A stretch of 64,000 bases of DNA from Endoryza sp044226045 (GTDB lineage Bacteria > Bacteroidota > Bacteroidia > Chitinophagales > Chitinophagaceae), in assembly GCA_044226045.1 (NCBI GenBank), contig JBGAHR010000005.1, forward strand, positions 88,593 through 152,592. Direction: 5' to 3'. Of the stretch, positions 52,367 to 61,288 are shown piece after piece. How positions within the stretch are numbered: position 1 is the stretch's first letter; each line of letters opens with the position of its first letter. The notes under the pieces were generated by a model that worked only from the letters and a program-made list of their open reading frames with translations, made no database searches and had not been told where the DNA came from. The translations under genes and the position numbers were made by a program.

Positions 52367-53884
52367 ATGAACCCGAAGAACAGAAACAATATGACGGATA
52401 AAGACTGGGAAGCACTGCAACATTCCCTTTCCCTCCCTTCTCAAAAAGAAGGGTGGAATCAATTACTTCCTGCGCTTGAGCAGCAGCTTCCGTTGCAATC
52501 AATCCCCGATAAAAAAAGGCGCAAAAGATATTTGTGGGTATGGTGGATGATCATCCCGATGATCGCAATAATCCTTTATTATACCGGATTCCATTCCAAA
52601 AATAATAGTGATTGGGTTGCCGGGCGAAGCAACAACAGTTTACAAAACACCGATTCAAAAAATACTGATCCGGGAAACAGAGATCATAATACCGATATAA
52701 GTAACACAGATAAAGAAAAAAATAGTTCAAGAGGTACAGAGGTAAGCACAGAAGATTCTTTGAACCATCATCCATTGAACAAGGAAAATCTCGAGACTGA
52801 GCACCACATTACAAAAGATGAAAAATCAACAACAGCGCCCGGGAAGAAATCAAATGTGGTAGTTGCAGCACAAGAAAATCAAACTGGTACTATTCAGCAG
52901 CATAAGACCAGCGGACAGTTTATTACTAAACATCAGTCAGCAAAAAAGCCTGGCTTGTCTAACTCTTCTTCAGAACGATCAGCCCGGAAAACCCGGAACA
53001 AAAATTCCAATAAAGCTGCGAGTGGTAATAACCCAATCATACCTAAACAAGCGATGCAGGTAAACCCGGAACTGGTGAAAAACGAAACCGTTCAGGTAAA
53101 CAACCAGCCTGAACAGGCAGTTACCGCTCAACGGAAGGATTCTTCCACTACTATACAAAAAACCGGAAGTGCAAAGGTTGATTCATTAGGAAAGGAAACA
53201 CCTGTTACGTCCATCGATACTAAAGAACTCATCATCAGTGCCGGCTTACAATGGAATTTCCAGGTGCCAGCCTCTAATCCATCACCCTATTTTACCGGTC
53301 CGAATCTTACCTTCCAGCCTTACCGTAACCTCGTACCTGGCGCCTGGATACGTGTGCAGGTCGAGCGATCAGCCATCATTGCGGATGTCACCCCATTCTA
53401 TTCAACGATCGTTTCACCCCGCACTCACTATACTTTTTATCAATCAACACGTGTGGGCGACACGATTATCAATACCACTGAAGAACGTTCAATGCGCAAG
53501 AATTTTGGCATTGGAGCGGGTATCGGTTACGAATACCGGCTTTTACCTCAATGGTGGATAGGTGTAGGTTTTCATAGTTACTGGTGGAACAAAGCCATTG
53601 GCCAGGCAGCGGGCAAGGAAGAAAAAATCCCGGTAGGTGGTACTGATAAGGTTTCCAGGAACTACAACAGGGATTATATCATTCCATCTGAAGAGAATTC
53701 CTATTTCAGAAAATCTCAGCAGAATCTTTCCTTCACTGCACTATACACGAAAAACAAGTGGCAGGCTGGTATGCGTGCCGGCTTCACGTTTTCCAGTCTC
53801 GCGAAGCGCGATGGCCCGCGAAACCTGACCCGATTTGATTTCCTGTTCCGCTTGCCGTTAATAGGAGCAAGGAAAAAATTCTGA
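52367..53884 (+). CDS. Anti-sigma-like transmembrane protein fused to an outer-membrane barrel domain
   Basis: This 505-residue protein has a short N-terminal cytoplasmic part (1-53, DKDWEALQHSLSLPSQKEGWNQ then basic PDKKRRKR), one membrane helix (about 54-73, YLWVWWMIIPMIAIILYY), a long polar Ser/Thr/Asn/Lys-rich linker (about 75-285) and a C-terminal part with alternating strands (ISAGLQWNFQVP, GVGFHSYWW, FTALYTKNKWQAGMRAGFTF) ending in Phe. The last part looks like an outer-membrane beta-barrel. Position 5 bases after an ECF sigma gene suggests an anti-sigma role spanning the envelope. No enzyme motif is visible. Confidence 0.78.
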   Translation: MNPKNRNNMTDKDWEALQHSLSLPSQKEGWNQLLPALEQQLPLQSIPDKKRRKRYLWVWWMIIPMIAIILYYTGFHSKNNSDWVAGRSNNSLQNTDSKNTDPGNRDHNTDISNTDKEKNSSRGTEVSTEDSLNHHPLNKENLETEHHITKDEKSTTAPGKKSNVVVAAQENQTGTIQQHKTSGQFITKHQSAKKPGLSNSSSERSARKTRNKNSNKAASGNNPIIPKQAMQVNPELVKNETVQVNNQPEQAVTAQRKDSSTTIQKTGSAKVDSLGKETPVTSIDTKELIISAGLQWNFQVPASNPSPYFTGPNLTFQPYRNLVPGAWIRVQVERSAIIADVTPFYSTIVSPRTHYTFYQSTRVGDTIINTTEERSMRKNFGIGAGIGYEYRLLPQWWIGVGFHSYWWNKAIGQAAGKEEKIPVGGTDKVSRNYNRDYIIPSEENSYFRKSQQNLSFTALYTKNKWQAGMRAGFTFSSLAKRDGPRNLTRFDFLFRLPLIGARKKF

Positions 53885-53924
53885 ACAGCCGGAAAATGAA
53901 TATTTTTACCAGACAAGCAATGAT

Positions 53925-54515
53925 ATGTCTGGAAATGTAAAACTGCTCTCCACCGAGATCCTGTCTGATAACTGGTATATCCTTAAGAAAATCACTTATG
54001 AATACCTGAAAAAAGATGGACGCTGGCAAAAGCAAATAAGAGAAGCCTACGATCGTGGAAACGGCGCCACCATCCTGTTGTACAACAAAGAAAAAAATAC
54101 TGTCATACTAACCCGGCAATTCAGGCTCCCTACCTATATCAATGGCAATGAAGACGGCATGCTGATCGAAGCCTGCGCCGGTCTGCTCGACAAAGACAAT
54201 CCGGAAGACTGCATCCGACGGGAAACGGAAGAAGAAACAGGTTTTAAGGTAACGGCGGTACGGAAAATTTTTGAAGCTTATATGTCGCCGGGATCTGTCA
54301 CCGAGATCATTCACTTCTTCGTGGCTGCCTATACCAGCGACATGAAAATAAATGAGGGTGGGGGCATCGAACACGAACAGGAAGATATTGAAGTGATCGA
54401 GCTCCCCTTTGCACAGGCCTTGAAAATGATGGAAGACGGACAAATACGCGATGGCAAGACCATCCTGCTACTTCAATATGCAGCCCTTCATCATTTGCTG
54501 GAAATGACTGAATAA
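53925..54515 (+). CDS. nudK: Nudix hydrolase, NudK-like (GDP-mannose pyrophosphatase)
   Basis: This 196-residue protein has the Nudix box GLLDKDNPEDCIRRETEEETGF (Gx5Ex7REUxEExGU pattern) plus an N-terminal strand domain (LLSTEILSDNWYILKKITYEY) as in NudK, which hydrolyses GDP-mannose. The pattern RGNGATILLY and QFRLPTYINGNEDGMLIEACAG is family-typical. Substrate preference is inferred from similarity. Confidence 0.88.
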   Translation: MSGNVKLLSTEILSDNWYILKKITYEYLKKDGRWQKQIREAYDRGNGATILLYNKEKNTVILTRQFRLPTYINGNEDGMLIEACAGLLDKDNPEDCIRRETEEETGFKVTAVRKIFEAYMSPGSVTEIIHFFVAAYTSDMKINEGGGIEHEQEDIEVIELPFAQALKMMEDGQIRDGKTILLLQYAALHHLLEMTE

Positions 54516-54519
54516 CCAA

Positions 54520-54810
54520 TCAGAGAATCAACACACTGTTGCTGCCGCCAAAGGCATTAGCCTGCTCTGCATCCGCAGACGGTTCATTAACCCATTCGCT
54601 GGTATTGATCCTGTATTTAAACTCGTGGGTGGAGTTTTTAGGAAGATTTACATCCACACTGAATGTTCCGTCTTTCTTACGATTCATGGTGATGGAATTA
54701 CTCCAATCGCTGTTCAGACCCATAATTTCAATGGTTTCTGCATTCTCCGCCTGGAATGAAAATTTCACTTTGCAATAATCCTTCGTTTTGTAGTAAGTCT
54801 TCTGTACCAT
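54520..54810 (-). CDS. Lone E-set / glycogen-binding-like domain protein
   Basis: This 96-residue protein is a single isoamylase N-terminal (CBM48-like) E-set domain: CKVKFSFQAENAETIEIMG, LNSDWSNSITMNRKKDGTFSVDV, EFKYRINTSEWVNEP. It lacks any catalytic domain. It could bind glycogen or act as a regulatory partner. ATG 54810 gives the family start (MVQKTYYKTKDYC). It is convergent with nudK (4-base gap). Confidence 0.85.
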   Translation of the reverse strand: MVQKTYYKTKDYCKVKFSFQAENAETIEIMGLNSDWSNSITMNRKKDGTFSVDVNLPKNSTHEFKYRINTSEWVNEPSADAEQANAFGGSNSVLIL

Positions 54811-55019
54811 GTAAAAATATTTTTTTAAGAGATTGAACCACACGAGATTTGCTCAATATCCGTGCCTTTATACAACCAACTGCCAAAAGTAACCTCCTGC
54901 AGCACCCGATCTTTTTCACACCCTGTGAATAAACTTTTCTTCTTCCTGCAAACGATAACCCGGACAGCCAAGGACTAAGCTGGCATCTTATTTTAAGTAA
55001 AACCTATAAACTCCTGCAC

Positions 55020-55793
55020 ATGAAAGCAATTTGGACAGGTTCCCTCGGATTTGGACTGGTAAATATTCCGGTCAGATTATACAGCGCGGTTCAGGAAAGC
55101 AGCTTAGACCTGGATATGCTGGATAAGAAAGACCACTCTAATATCAAATTCAAACGTGTGAATGAAAAGACAGGCAAAGAGGTGGCCTGGGAAAATATCG
55201 TGAGAGGGTACCTGGTGAACGATAAATATGTAGTACTGGATAAGAAAGATTTCGAAAAGGCTAGTCCGGAAAAAACAAAACACATCGAAATCACTCAATT
55301 TGTAGATATTAAGGAAATCGATAGCATTTACTTTGAATTGCCTTATTACATCGAACCGGAAAAGACCGGTATCCGCGCATATGCTTTATTGAGAGAAGCC
55401 CTTGCAAAAACCGGTAAGGCGGGGCTGGGTGTATTTGTGATGCATAACCGCGAGCATGTATGCCTGCTGCAGGCAATGGGCGATGTGATCGTCCTGAACC
55501 GGCTCCGCTTTGAGCAGGAAATCAGAAAAACCAAAGACCTTAAACTACCCACCGTCAAATCTAAGCCGGCAGAAATTAAAATGGCAGTCAACCTGGTTCA
55601 ACAATTAACCAAACCTTTCAAAGCCTCGAAATTTAAAGACGAGTATACGGGTAAGTTGTTAAAGATCATTCGGGCTAAAGCCAAAGGCAAGACCACGCCT
55701 TTCAAACCCATGAAAGTGGTACATTCCAATGCGAAAGATTTAATGGAACAACTGAAAGCCAGTCTTCACCCTTCCAAACGTAAAGCATCATGA
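55020..55793 (+). CDS. ku: Ku protein of bacterial non-homologous end joining
   Basis: This 257-residue Ku (bacterial single-subunit type) has the start MKAIWTGSLGFGLVNIPVRLYSAV and the core pattern VNEKTGKEV, GYLVNDKYVVLDKKDFE, SIYFELPYYIEPEK, YALLREALAKTGKAGLGVFVM and LNRLRFEQEIR. It binds broken DNA ends and recruits LigD, encoded next with a 4-base overlap (ATGA). The basic C-terminal tail (KAKGKTTPFKPMK) is short. Confidence 0.97.
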   Translation: MKAIWTGSLGFGLVNIPVRLYSAVQESSLDLDMLDKKDHSNIKFKRVNEKTGKEVAWENIVRGYLVNDKYVVLDKKDFEKASPEKTKHIEITQFVDIKEIDSIYFELPYYIEPEKTGIRAYALLREALAKTGKAGLGVFVMHNREHVCLLQAMGDVIVLNRLRFEQEIRKTKDLKLPTVKSKPAEIKMAVNLVQQLTKPFKASKFKDEYTGKLLKIIRAKAKGKTTPFKPMKVVHSNAKDLMEQLKASLHPSKRKAS

Positions 55794-58372
55794 GCCTGGC
55801 TACCTATAAAAAGAAAAGAAACTTCAGGTATACCCCCGAACCGAGCGGGCAACAAAAGGGGAAAAATAAATTCCGTTTCGTGGTGCAGAAGCACCAGGCA
55901 ACGCATCTTCATTATGATTTTCGGCTTGAATTGGGGGGCACGCTGAAAAGCTGGGCGGTTCCGAAAGGCATTCCCAACACCACTGCAGAAAAAAGACTGG
56001 CCGTACAGGTCGAAGATCACCCCCTTGACTATATCGATTTCAAAGGCATCATTCCCAAAGGCAATTACGGTGCGGGAAAAGTGGAAATATGGGATAAAGG
56101 AACTTTCATACCAGTAGATGAACATCATGAACCCATCACCGAAAAACAAGCCCTTTCAGCCCTTAAAAAAGGGGAACTGAAGTTTATGCTGAAAGGGAAA
56201 AAACTAAAAGCAGGATTTGTACTGGTGCAAATGAAAAAAGAGGAAAAGAACTGGCTGCTGATCAGAGAACGGGAGATGAGAGCGGGAGTGGGAGCGGGAG
56301 CGGGAGTAGGAGTGAAGCAAGGAGCGGGAGCGGGAGCGAAGCAGGGAGCGGGAGTGGGAGCGGGAGCGGGAGCGAAGCAGGGAGCGGGAGTGGGAGCGGG
56401 AGCGGGAGCGGGAGCGGGAGCGAAGCAGGGAGCGAAGCAGGGAGCGGGAGTGGGAGCGGGAGTGGGAGCGGGAGTGAAGCAAGGAGCGGGAGTGGGAGCG
56501 GGAGCGAAGCGAGAAGCAGGGAGGAAGTTTGATTCTTATATCAGGCCGATGCTGGCAACTTTATCTGATACGCCTTTTGATGACAAAGACTGGATTTTTG
56601 AGATCAAATGGGATGGATATCGCGCGATCGCTGAAGTTGGAAAGGCTGCTGTACGTTTCTACTCCCGAAACGGGTTGGATTTTGCGGAAAGATTTGAAGT
56701 GATCACGGAAGCTTTGCGAAAAATAAAAGTGCGCGCCACGTTTGACGGGGAGATTGTGTTATTGAATGGAAAGAACCTGCCCGATTTCCAAAAACTCCAG
56801 GACTATGAAAACAACCACCAGTTCCCATTATTGTACTATTGCTTCGATCTCCTTTCGCTCAATGGCAAAAACACGGAAAAGCTCCCGTTAACGGAAAGAA
56901 AAAAATTACTCAAAAAGCTATTGGGCCGCAACAAGATCATACGTTACTGTGATCATGTTGAAACAAACGGCATCGCCTTCCTTGACAAAGCGAGGGAGAA
57001 AGGATTGGAAGGAATTATCGCCAAAAGAAAATCCAGTGAATACACCGAAGGCATTCGGTCGAGGGAATGGTTAAAGCTCAAAAATGTTCAAAGCACGGAA
57101 GTGGTGATCGTTGGTTTTACCGCCCCCAAAGGAAGCCGGACTCATTTCGGTTCACTGGTACTTGCCAACAAGCATGGAAACAAATGGATCTATCGGGGTC
57201 ATGTAGGAACAGGATTCAATCACCAGTTGCTCGGCCAACTCCATAAAACGATGATGCCGTTGCAAACAGATCACTCACCGTTCTCACAAAAAGTGCCACT
57301 CAATGGTTCCGTCACCTGGTTACAACCAAGGCTGGTCGCGGATATTGCCTATACAGAAGTAACGAGAGACGGTATTTTCCGGCATCCTGCCTTTCTTCGG
57401 CTGCGTGAGGAAAAAAAACTTTCCACTTTAAATGAAGAAATCGTGAAAAGCAAATCGGGCTCGCCCAAAAAAGAAGTTGTCAGTGTGAACGGCAACAACG
57501 TCACGCTGACGAACCAGGACAAACTATTCTGGCCAGACGAAGGATACACAAAAGGAGACCTGGTCAGGTATTACGAAAGTATATCTGCTGTAATCCTGCC
57601 TCATTTGAAGGGAAGACCCTTATCTCTCCTGAGGAATCCCAATGGTATCAGCGAAAAAGGCTTCTTTCACAAAGATGCTGGTGAACATGCTCCCCCATTT
57701 GCCGAAGTGTATAAGGTGGAAAGTGAAAGCAGTCAAAAGATCATCGATTACCTGGTATGCAACAATAAAGCCACACTGCTATATATTGCCAACCTGGGTT
57801 GCATTGAATTCAATCCCTGGAACAGTACCACCCGAAAACCCGATCATCCAACCTGGATGGTCATCGATATCGATCCATCGGAAAAGAACAAATTCAGTGA
57901 AGTGGTGGAAGTGGCGCAGGTAACACATGACATCCTCGAAAAAGCAGGTGTAAAAAATTATTGCAAGACTTCCGGCGCGACCGGTTTGCATATCTATGTA
58001 CCGATGAACAATAAATATCAGTATGATAAAGTCCGAGATTTCGGGCATATTGTCGCCACCCTTGTAAACGAACAATTGGCGGGGATCACTTCCCTGGAAA
58101 GGTCGCTCCAGAAAAGAGGCAACCGGATTTATATCGATTATCTTCAAAACAGTCCCGGCCAGACACTCGCGGCCGCCTATAGCCTGCGACCCCGACCGGG
58201 CGCTCCGGTATCAACACCCCTCGAATGGAAAGAAGTGAAAGACAAACTCGATCCGCTACAATTCAATATCACCAATACTTTAAAGCGGGTAGAAAAAAAA
58301 GGAGACCTCTTTCTCCCGGTTCTAAAAGAATCCACCAACCTGGCGGCAGTGTTGAAAAAATGGGGGGCCTGA
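55790..58372 (+). CDS. ligD: ATP-dependent DNA ligase D (PE-Lig-Pol) with repeat linker
   Basis: This 860-residue LigD has an N-terminal phosphoesterase domain (about 8-160, FVVQKHQATHLHYDFRLELGG, KGNYGAGKVEIWD), an unusual Gly/Ala-rich linker (165-241), the ATP-dependent ligase domain with nucleotidyl Lys273 in FEIKWDGYRA and motifs ATFDGEIVLL and EGIIAKR, then OB-fold, and a C-terminal polymerase domain (about 575-860, DQDKLFWPDEGYTK-like, HPTWMVIDIDPSEKN, CKTSGATGLHIYVPM, RIYIDYLQNSPGQT). Ku and LigD together repair double-strand breaks. The linker is longer than usual and is encoded by hexamer repeats. Confidence 0.96.
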   Translation: MSLATYKKKRNFRYTPEPSGQQKGKNKFRFVVQKHQATHLHYDFRLELGGTLKSWAVPKGIPNTTAEKRLAVQVEDHPLDYIDFKGIIPKGNYGAGKVEIWDKGTFIPVDEHHEPITEKQALSALKKGELKFMLKGKKLKAGFVLVQMKKEEKNWLLIREREMRAGVGAGAGVGVKQGAGAGAKQGAGVGAGAGAKQGAGVGAGAGAGAGAKQGAKQGAGVGAGVGAGVKQGAGVGAGAKREAGRKFDSYIRPMLATLSDTPFDDKDWIFEIKWDGYRAIAEVGKAAVRFYSRNGLDFAERFEVITEALRKIKVRATFDGEIVLLNGKNLPDFQKLQDYENNHQFPLLYYCFDLLSLNGKNTEKLPLTERKKLLKKLLGRNKIIRYCDHVETNGIAFLDKAREKGLEGIIAKRKSSEYTEGIRSREWLKLKNVQSTEVVIVGFTAPKGSRTHFGSLVLANKHGNKWIYRGHVGTGFNHQLLGQLHKTMMPLQTDHSPFSQKVPLNGSVTWLQPRLVADIAYTEVTRDGIFRHPAFLRLREEKKLSTLNEEIVKSKSGSPKKEVVSVNGNNVTLTNQDKLFWPDEGYTKGDLVRYYESISAVILPHLKGRPLSLLRNPNGISEKGFFHKDAGEHAPPFAEVYKVESESSQKIIDYLVCNNKATLLYIANLGCIEFNPWNSTTRKPDHPTWMVIDIDPSEKNKFSEVVEVAQVTHDILEKAGVKNYCKTSGATGLHIYVPMNNKYQYDKVRDFGHIVATLVNEQLAGITSLERSLQKRGNRIYIDYLQNSPGQTLAAAYSLRPRPGAPVSTPLEWKEVKDKLDPLQFNITNTLKRVEKKGDLFLPVLKESTNLAAVLKKWGA
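56282..56512 (+). repeat. In-frame hexanucleotide repeat tract inside ligD
   Basis: About 231 bases are built almost wholly of GGGAGC, GGGAGT and GAAGCA-type hexamers. They encode a 77-residue Gly-Ala/Gly-Val run with KQ interruptions between the phosphoesterase and ligase domains. The unit is a multiple of three, so copy number change keeps the frame. Confidence 0.93.
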
Positions 58373-58400
58373 AGTCCGGGGTTTTGTCTTTATTCGTTTC

Positions 58401-58802
58401 ATGAATCAACATCTGGCCTTGATCGCCCTGGTAGTAAGAGAATACGACGAGGCGATAGCATACTATACAAAAGTGTTGGGGTTTTCCCTGATCGAAGACA
58501 CGCCGCTCACCGAAACCAAGAGATGGGTAGTGGTGAAACCTGCCGGCAATGGACAATGCTCCATCTTGTTAGCCCGGGCTGCCAACGAACAACAAACCCC
58601 GTTCATCGGAAACCAGTCGGGTGGTCGGGTATTTTTGTTTCTTTTCACCGACAACTTTCATCGCGATTATGAACTGTATAAGTCACGGGGTGTCACATTT
58701 GTTCGGCCAATACTGGTAGAGTCATATGGAACCGTATCTGTATTCCAGGATATGTATGGCAACCTCTGGGATCTGGTTGAACCTGCCAGGTCTGCTTCCT
58801 GA
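58401..58802 (+). CDS. VOC / glyoxalase-fold family protein
   Basis: This 133-residue protein has the VOC pattern: HLALIALVVREYDEAIAYYTKVLGFSLIED at the start, ETKRWVVVKPAGNGQCSILLARA, and FQDMYGNLWDLVEPA near the end. VOC proteins are metal-dependent enzymes or binding proteins, and the substrate is unknown. It starts 28 bases after ligD. Confidence 0.88.
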   Translation: MNQHLALIALVVREYDEAIAYYTKVLGFSLIEDTPLTETKRWVVVKPAGNGQCSILLARAANEQQTPFIGNQSGGRVFLFLFTDNFHRDYELYKSRGVTFVRPILVESYGTVSVFQDMYGNLWDLVEPARSAS

Positions 58803-58843
58803 TTCATCACTCACTTAACCGCATAAGCCGATATTTGCACAGG

Positions 58844-59308
58844 ATGAAGGAAATTACCCTCGATCTGAAACAACAACTTTATGAATATTGCCTGAATATT
58901 CTGCAGCAACGCATCCAGGTAAGTCAATCCCTGATGAATGCCGCACAGGCGGCGGCGAATGAAGAAGAAAAGAGCAGCGTGGGCGACAAATATGAAACCG
59001 CCCGGTCAATGAACCAACTGGATCGGGAAATGCATGCCAAACAATTACTGCAACACCAGAAAGAGCTGGAACGGTTAAAGCAGGTTAACTGGAAACAACA
59101 GTCTTCAACCGTTCAACCGGGGTCTTTGATCGTTTGTTCCGACCTGCTGATATTTATTGCAGCAGGTATTGGAACAATCGGGTGGGAGCAGCAGCAGGTA
59201 ATCATATTGTCTCCTTCTGCGCCAATGGCAACCGCCCTGACAGGAAAGAAAGCAGGGGATTCTGTGCAGGTTAAACACCAGACATATCAAATTCAGAAAA
59301 TATTATAG
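58844..59308 (+). CDS. GreA/GreB C-terminal-like protein
   Basis: This 154-residue protein has an N-terminal coiled coil (about 5-85: LKQQLYEYCLNILQQRIQVSQ, EKSSVGDKYETARSMNQLDREMHAKQLLQHQKELERL) and a C-terminal FKBP-like domain (about 100-154) with SPSAPMATALTGKKAGDSVQV and YQIQKIL, as in transcript cleavage factors GreA and GreB. Bacteroidota homologues are often annotated otherwise. The ATG 58844 gives the natural start (MKEITLDLK); a TTG at 58835 is three codons earlier. It is followed 5 bases later by another gene. Confidence 0.72.
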   Translation: MKEITLDLKQQLYEYCLNILQQRIQVSQSLMNAAQAAANEEEKSSVGDKYETARSMNQLDREMHAKQLLQHQKELERLKQVNWKQQSSTVQPGSLIVCSDLLIFIAAGIGTIGWEQQQVIILSPSAPMATALTGKKAGDSVQVKHQTYQIQKIL

Positions 59309-59313
59309 ACTTC

Positions 59314-59793
59314 ATGAGAACAGCAAGCGTGCATGAGATCAAACAGGAATTACTGGCATTAAAACCTTCTGAGCTGGCAGAGATATGTCTTCGATTGGCC
59401 AAATTCAAAAAGGAAAACAAGGAATTGCTGACCTATCTTCTTTTTGAGGCCCACCAGGAAGAAAATTATGTGCAGGAAGTGAAAAAGGAAATGAATGAAA
59501 TATTTGCTGAAATCAACTTCTCACATCTCTATTTTGTCAAAAAAAGCCTGCGGAAGCTTTTGCGACAGGTGAACAAACATTCGCGTTACATCGGTTCAAA
59601 GGCTGCTGATGCCGAATTGCGACTTTATTTTTGCAGCCTGATCAGGGAAAAGGAAATTGCGTTGGAGAAAAATACCGTCATCAAGAATATGTATTTTTCT
59701 CAACTCGAAAAAGCAAAGCAGACGGTAGCAGGCATGCACGAAGATTTACAGTATGATTTTCTGAAAGAAATTCGGAAATTGGAAAAGGTATAA
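59314..59793 (+). CDS. Conserved helical protein of unknown function
   Basis: This 159-residue protein is almost entirely helix-forming (VHEIKQELLALKPSELAEICL, NKELLTYLLFEAHQEENYVQEV, SLRKLLRQVNKHSRYIG). No family is known to me. It starts 5 bases after the GreA/B-like gene, so the two are very likely one transcript. Confidence 0.72.
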   Translation: MRTASVHEIKQELLALKPSELAEICLRLAKFKKENKELLTYLLFEAHQEENYVQEVKKEMNEIFAEINFSHLYFVKKSLRKLLRQVNKHSRYIGSKAADAELRLYFCSLIREKEIALEKNTVIKNMYFSQLEKAKQTVAGMHEDLQYDFLKEIRKLEKV

Positions 59794-59829
59794 AACTGAT
59801 TGGCTGGCTTTCACTTTAATTGAATAATC

Positions 59830-61275
59830 ATGTCCGGGAAGATCACCTTACTGATTGTGTTAATTTTTGCCTGCTTAACAGGCTTTGGCCAGCAATGCGA
59901 TTGCAAAACAGATTTTTTGTTTGTGCGTCAGTTTATGGAACGGAACCATCCCGGCTTTAACAGCGATATCAAATCTGTTTCCGAGCCGGCCTATAACCGG
60001 TTTGTGACCGATCTTGAAAAAGAAATGGAAAAAGACAAGGAGGGCAGATACTGTATCGCCTTTCTCAAAAAATACATGCTGTATCTCAAAGATCATCATA
60101 GTAATATTGACGAAAGCAGTCTACCCATTGCTGAAAAGAACCCCGATTCACTGGCTGCCTTTTTTCAATCCGATCGATTTAAGAACACGGAAAGAGTCGC
60201 CATCGACAGCATAACGATATTAAAGAAACTACAAAAAAGCCGGGATCCGGTGGAAGGAATTTATATCACATCCGACACCACTTATACGGTAGCCGTGATA
60301 AAAGATCCACGGAACAACAAAGAATACAAGGGTGTCATATTGAGTTCCCGTACGCCCCTCTGGCAAAAGGGTCAGGTTAAACTCAGAATCAAAGAGAGCA
60401 GTGATGGTTATCGGGAAGGATATTTCTTTCTTCGCAATCACAGCCTGAGTTTTAGCAGGTGGCGTCCGGAACCGGAAGCCTCGCCCATTGAAGGGTGGAC
60501 AAGAATTTACCCAACAATGGTCAACCGGCCCAAAACAATGTTGTCGACAGAACTGATCAGTTTTAAAGTGCTGGATAGCCAAACCGCCTATCTCGCCATC
60601 AGATCCTTTGGTGGTCAGTTTGGAAAAACACTGGACTCTGCCTATAAAGTGATCATCCCGCAAATAAAGCAATTCGAAAACCTCATTATCGATGTCAGGG
60701 GCAATGGAGGCGGCAGTGATGCGAACTACAACGCCCTGATGCCGCTGATATATTCCGATACCATAGAAAATGATTACGTGGAATTGTTTGTTACAGAAGA
60801 TAACCGAAAAGCCTACCAGGACATGCGTGATTATGCCAAAGCCCATCCCGAACAATGGGGGCAGCGAGGCTACATGAGTTGGGAATACCGGTTGAACCAG
60901 ATGAAAAATATTCCGGTCAATACTTTCATTCCCATCTCGCCGAAAGGCACAAAATCAACCTATAAAAAGGAAGAACTGCCGAAGAAAATTGCGATTCTTT
61001 ATGATCGCCAATGCGCCAGCTCCTGTGAGCAATTGATACTCGATGCACTTTTCAGCAGGAAAGTAGTGCTGACCGGTGAAAATTCCGGGGGTTATATTGC
61101 CTATGGAAATGTAATGAGTATTCAAACCCCCTGCGGAAGAACGCTCCGATGGACAACCACTCGTAAAAATAGGGATAGGCAATTTGAGTTCGTCGGCATT
61201 CCTCCACAAATAAAAATCCCGGTATCGGAACCTGACTGGATACAGTATACGCACCAGCAATTGAAAAACCGGTAA
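59830..61275 (+). CDS. S41 family peptidase (tail-specific protease-like)
   Basis: This 481-residue protein has a signal peptide (ending GFGQQC) and a C-terminal S41 domain: IIDVRGNGGGSDANYNALM, AILYDRQCASSCEQLILDAL with the likely nucleophile at Ser398, TGENSGGYIAYGN, and GIPPQIKIP. The N-terminal 250 residues include a PDZ-like strand segment. Such proteases act in the periplasm or outside the cell on C-terminal tails. The gene ends 13 bases before hutI. Confidence 0.88.
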   Translation: MSGKITLLIVLIFACLTGFGQQCDCKTDFLFVRQFMERNHPGFNSDIKSVSEPAYNRFVTDLEKEMEKDKEGRYCIAFLKKYMLYLKDHHSNIDESSLPIAEKNPDSLAAFFQSDRFKNTERVAIDSITILKKLQKSRDPVEGIYITSDTTYTVAVIKDPRNNKEYKGVILSSRTPLWQKGQVKLRIKESSDGYREGYFFLRNHSLSFSRWRPEPEASPIEGWTRIYPTMVNRPKTMLSTELISFKVLDSQTAYLAIRSFGGQFGKTLDSAYKVIIPQIKQFENLIIDVRGNGGGSDANYNALMPLIYSDTIENDYVELFVTEDNRKAYQDMRDYAKAHPEQWGQRGYMSWEYRLNQMKNIPVNTFIPISPKGTKSTYKKEELPKKIAILYDRQCASSCEQLILDALFSRKVVLTGENSGGYIAYGNVMSIQTPCGRTLRWTTTRKNRDRQFEFVGIPPQIKIPVSEPDWIQYTHQQLKNR

Positions 61276-61288
61276 CAGAAAAGCCTAT

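Noticed and set aside
56204..56482. Minus-strand ORF rich in RS/RH repeats inside ligD
   Set aside because: It is the antisense translation of the ligD hexamer tract, with no start context, and the plus-strand frame is continuous through LigD.
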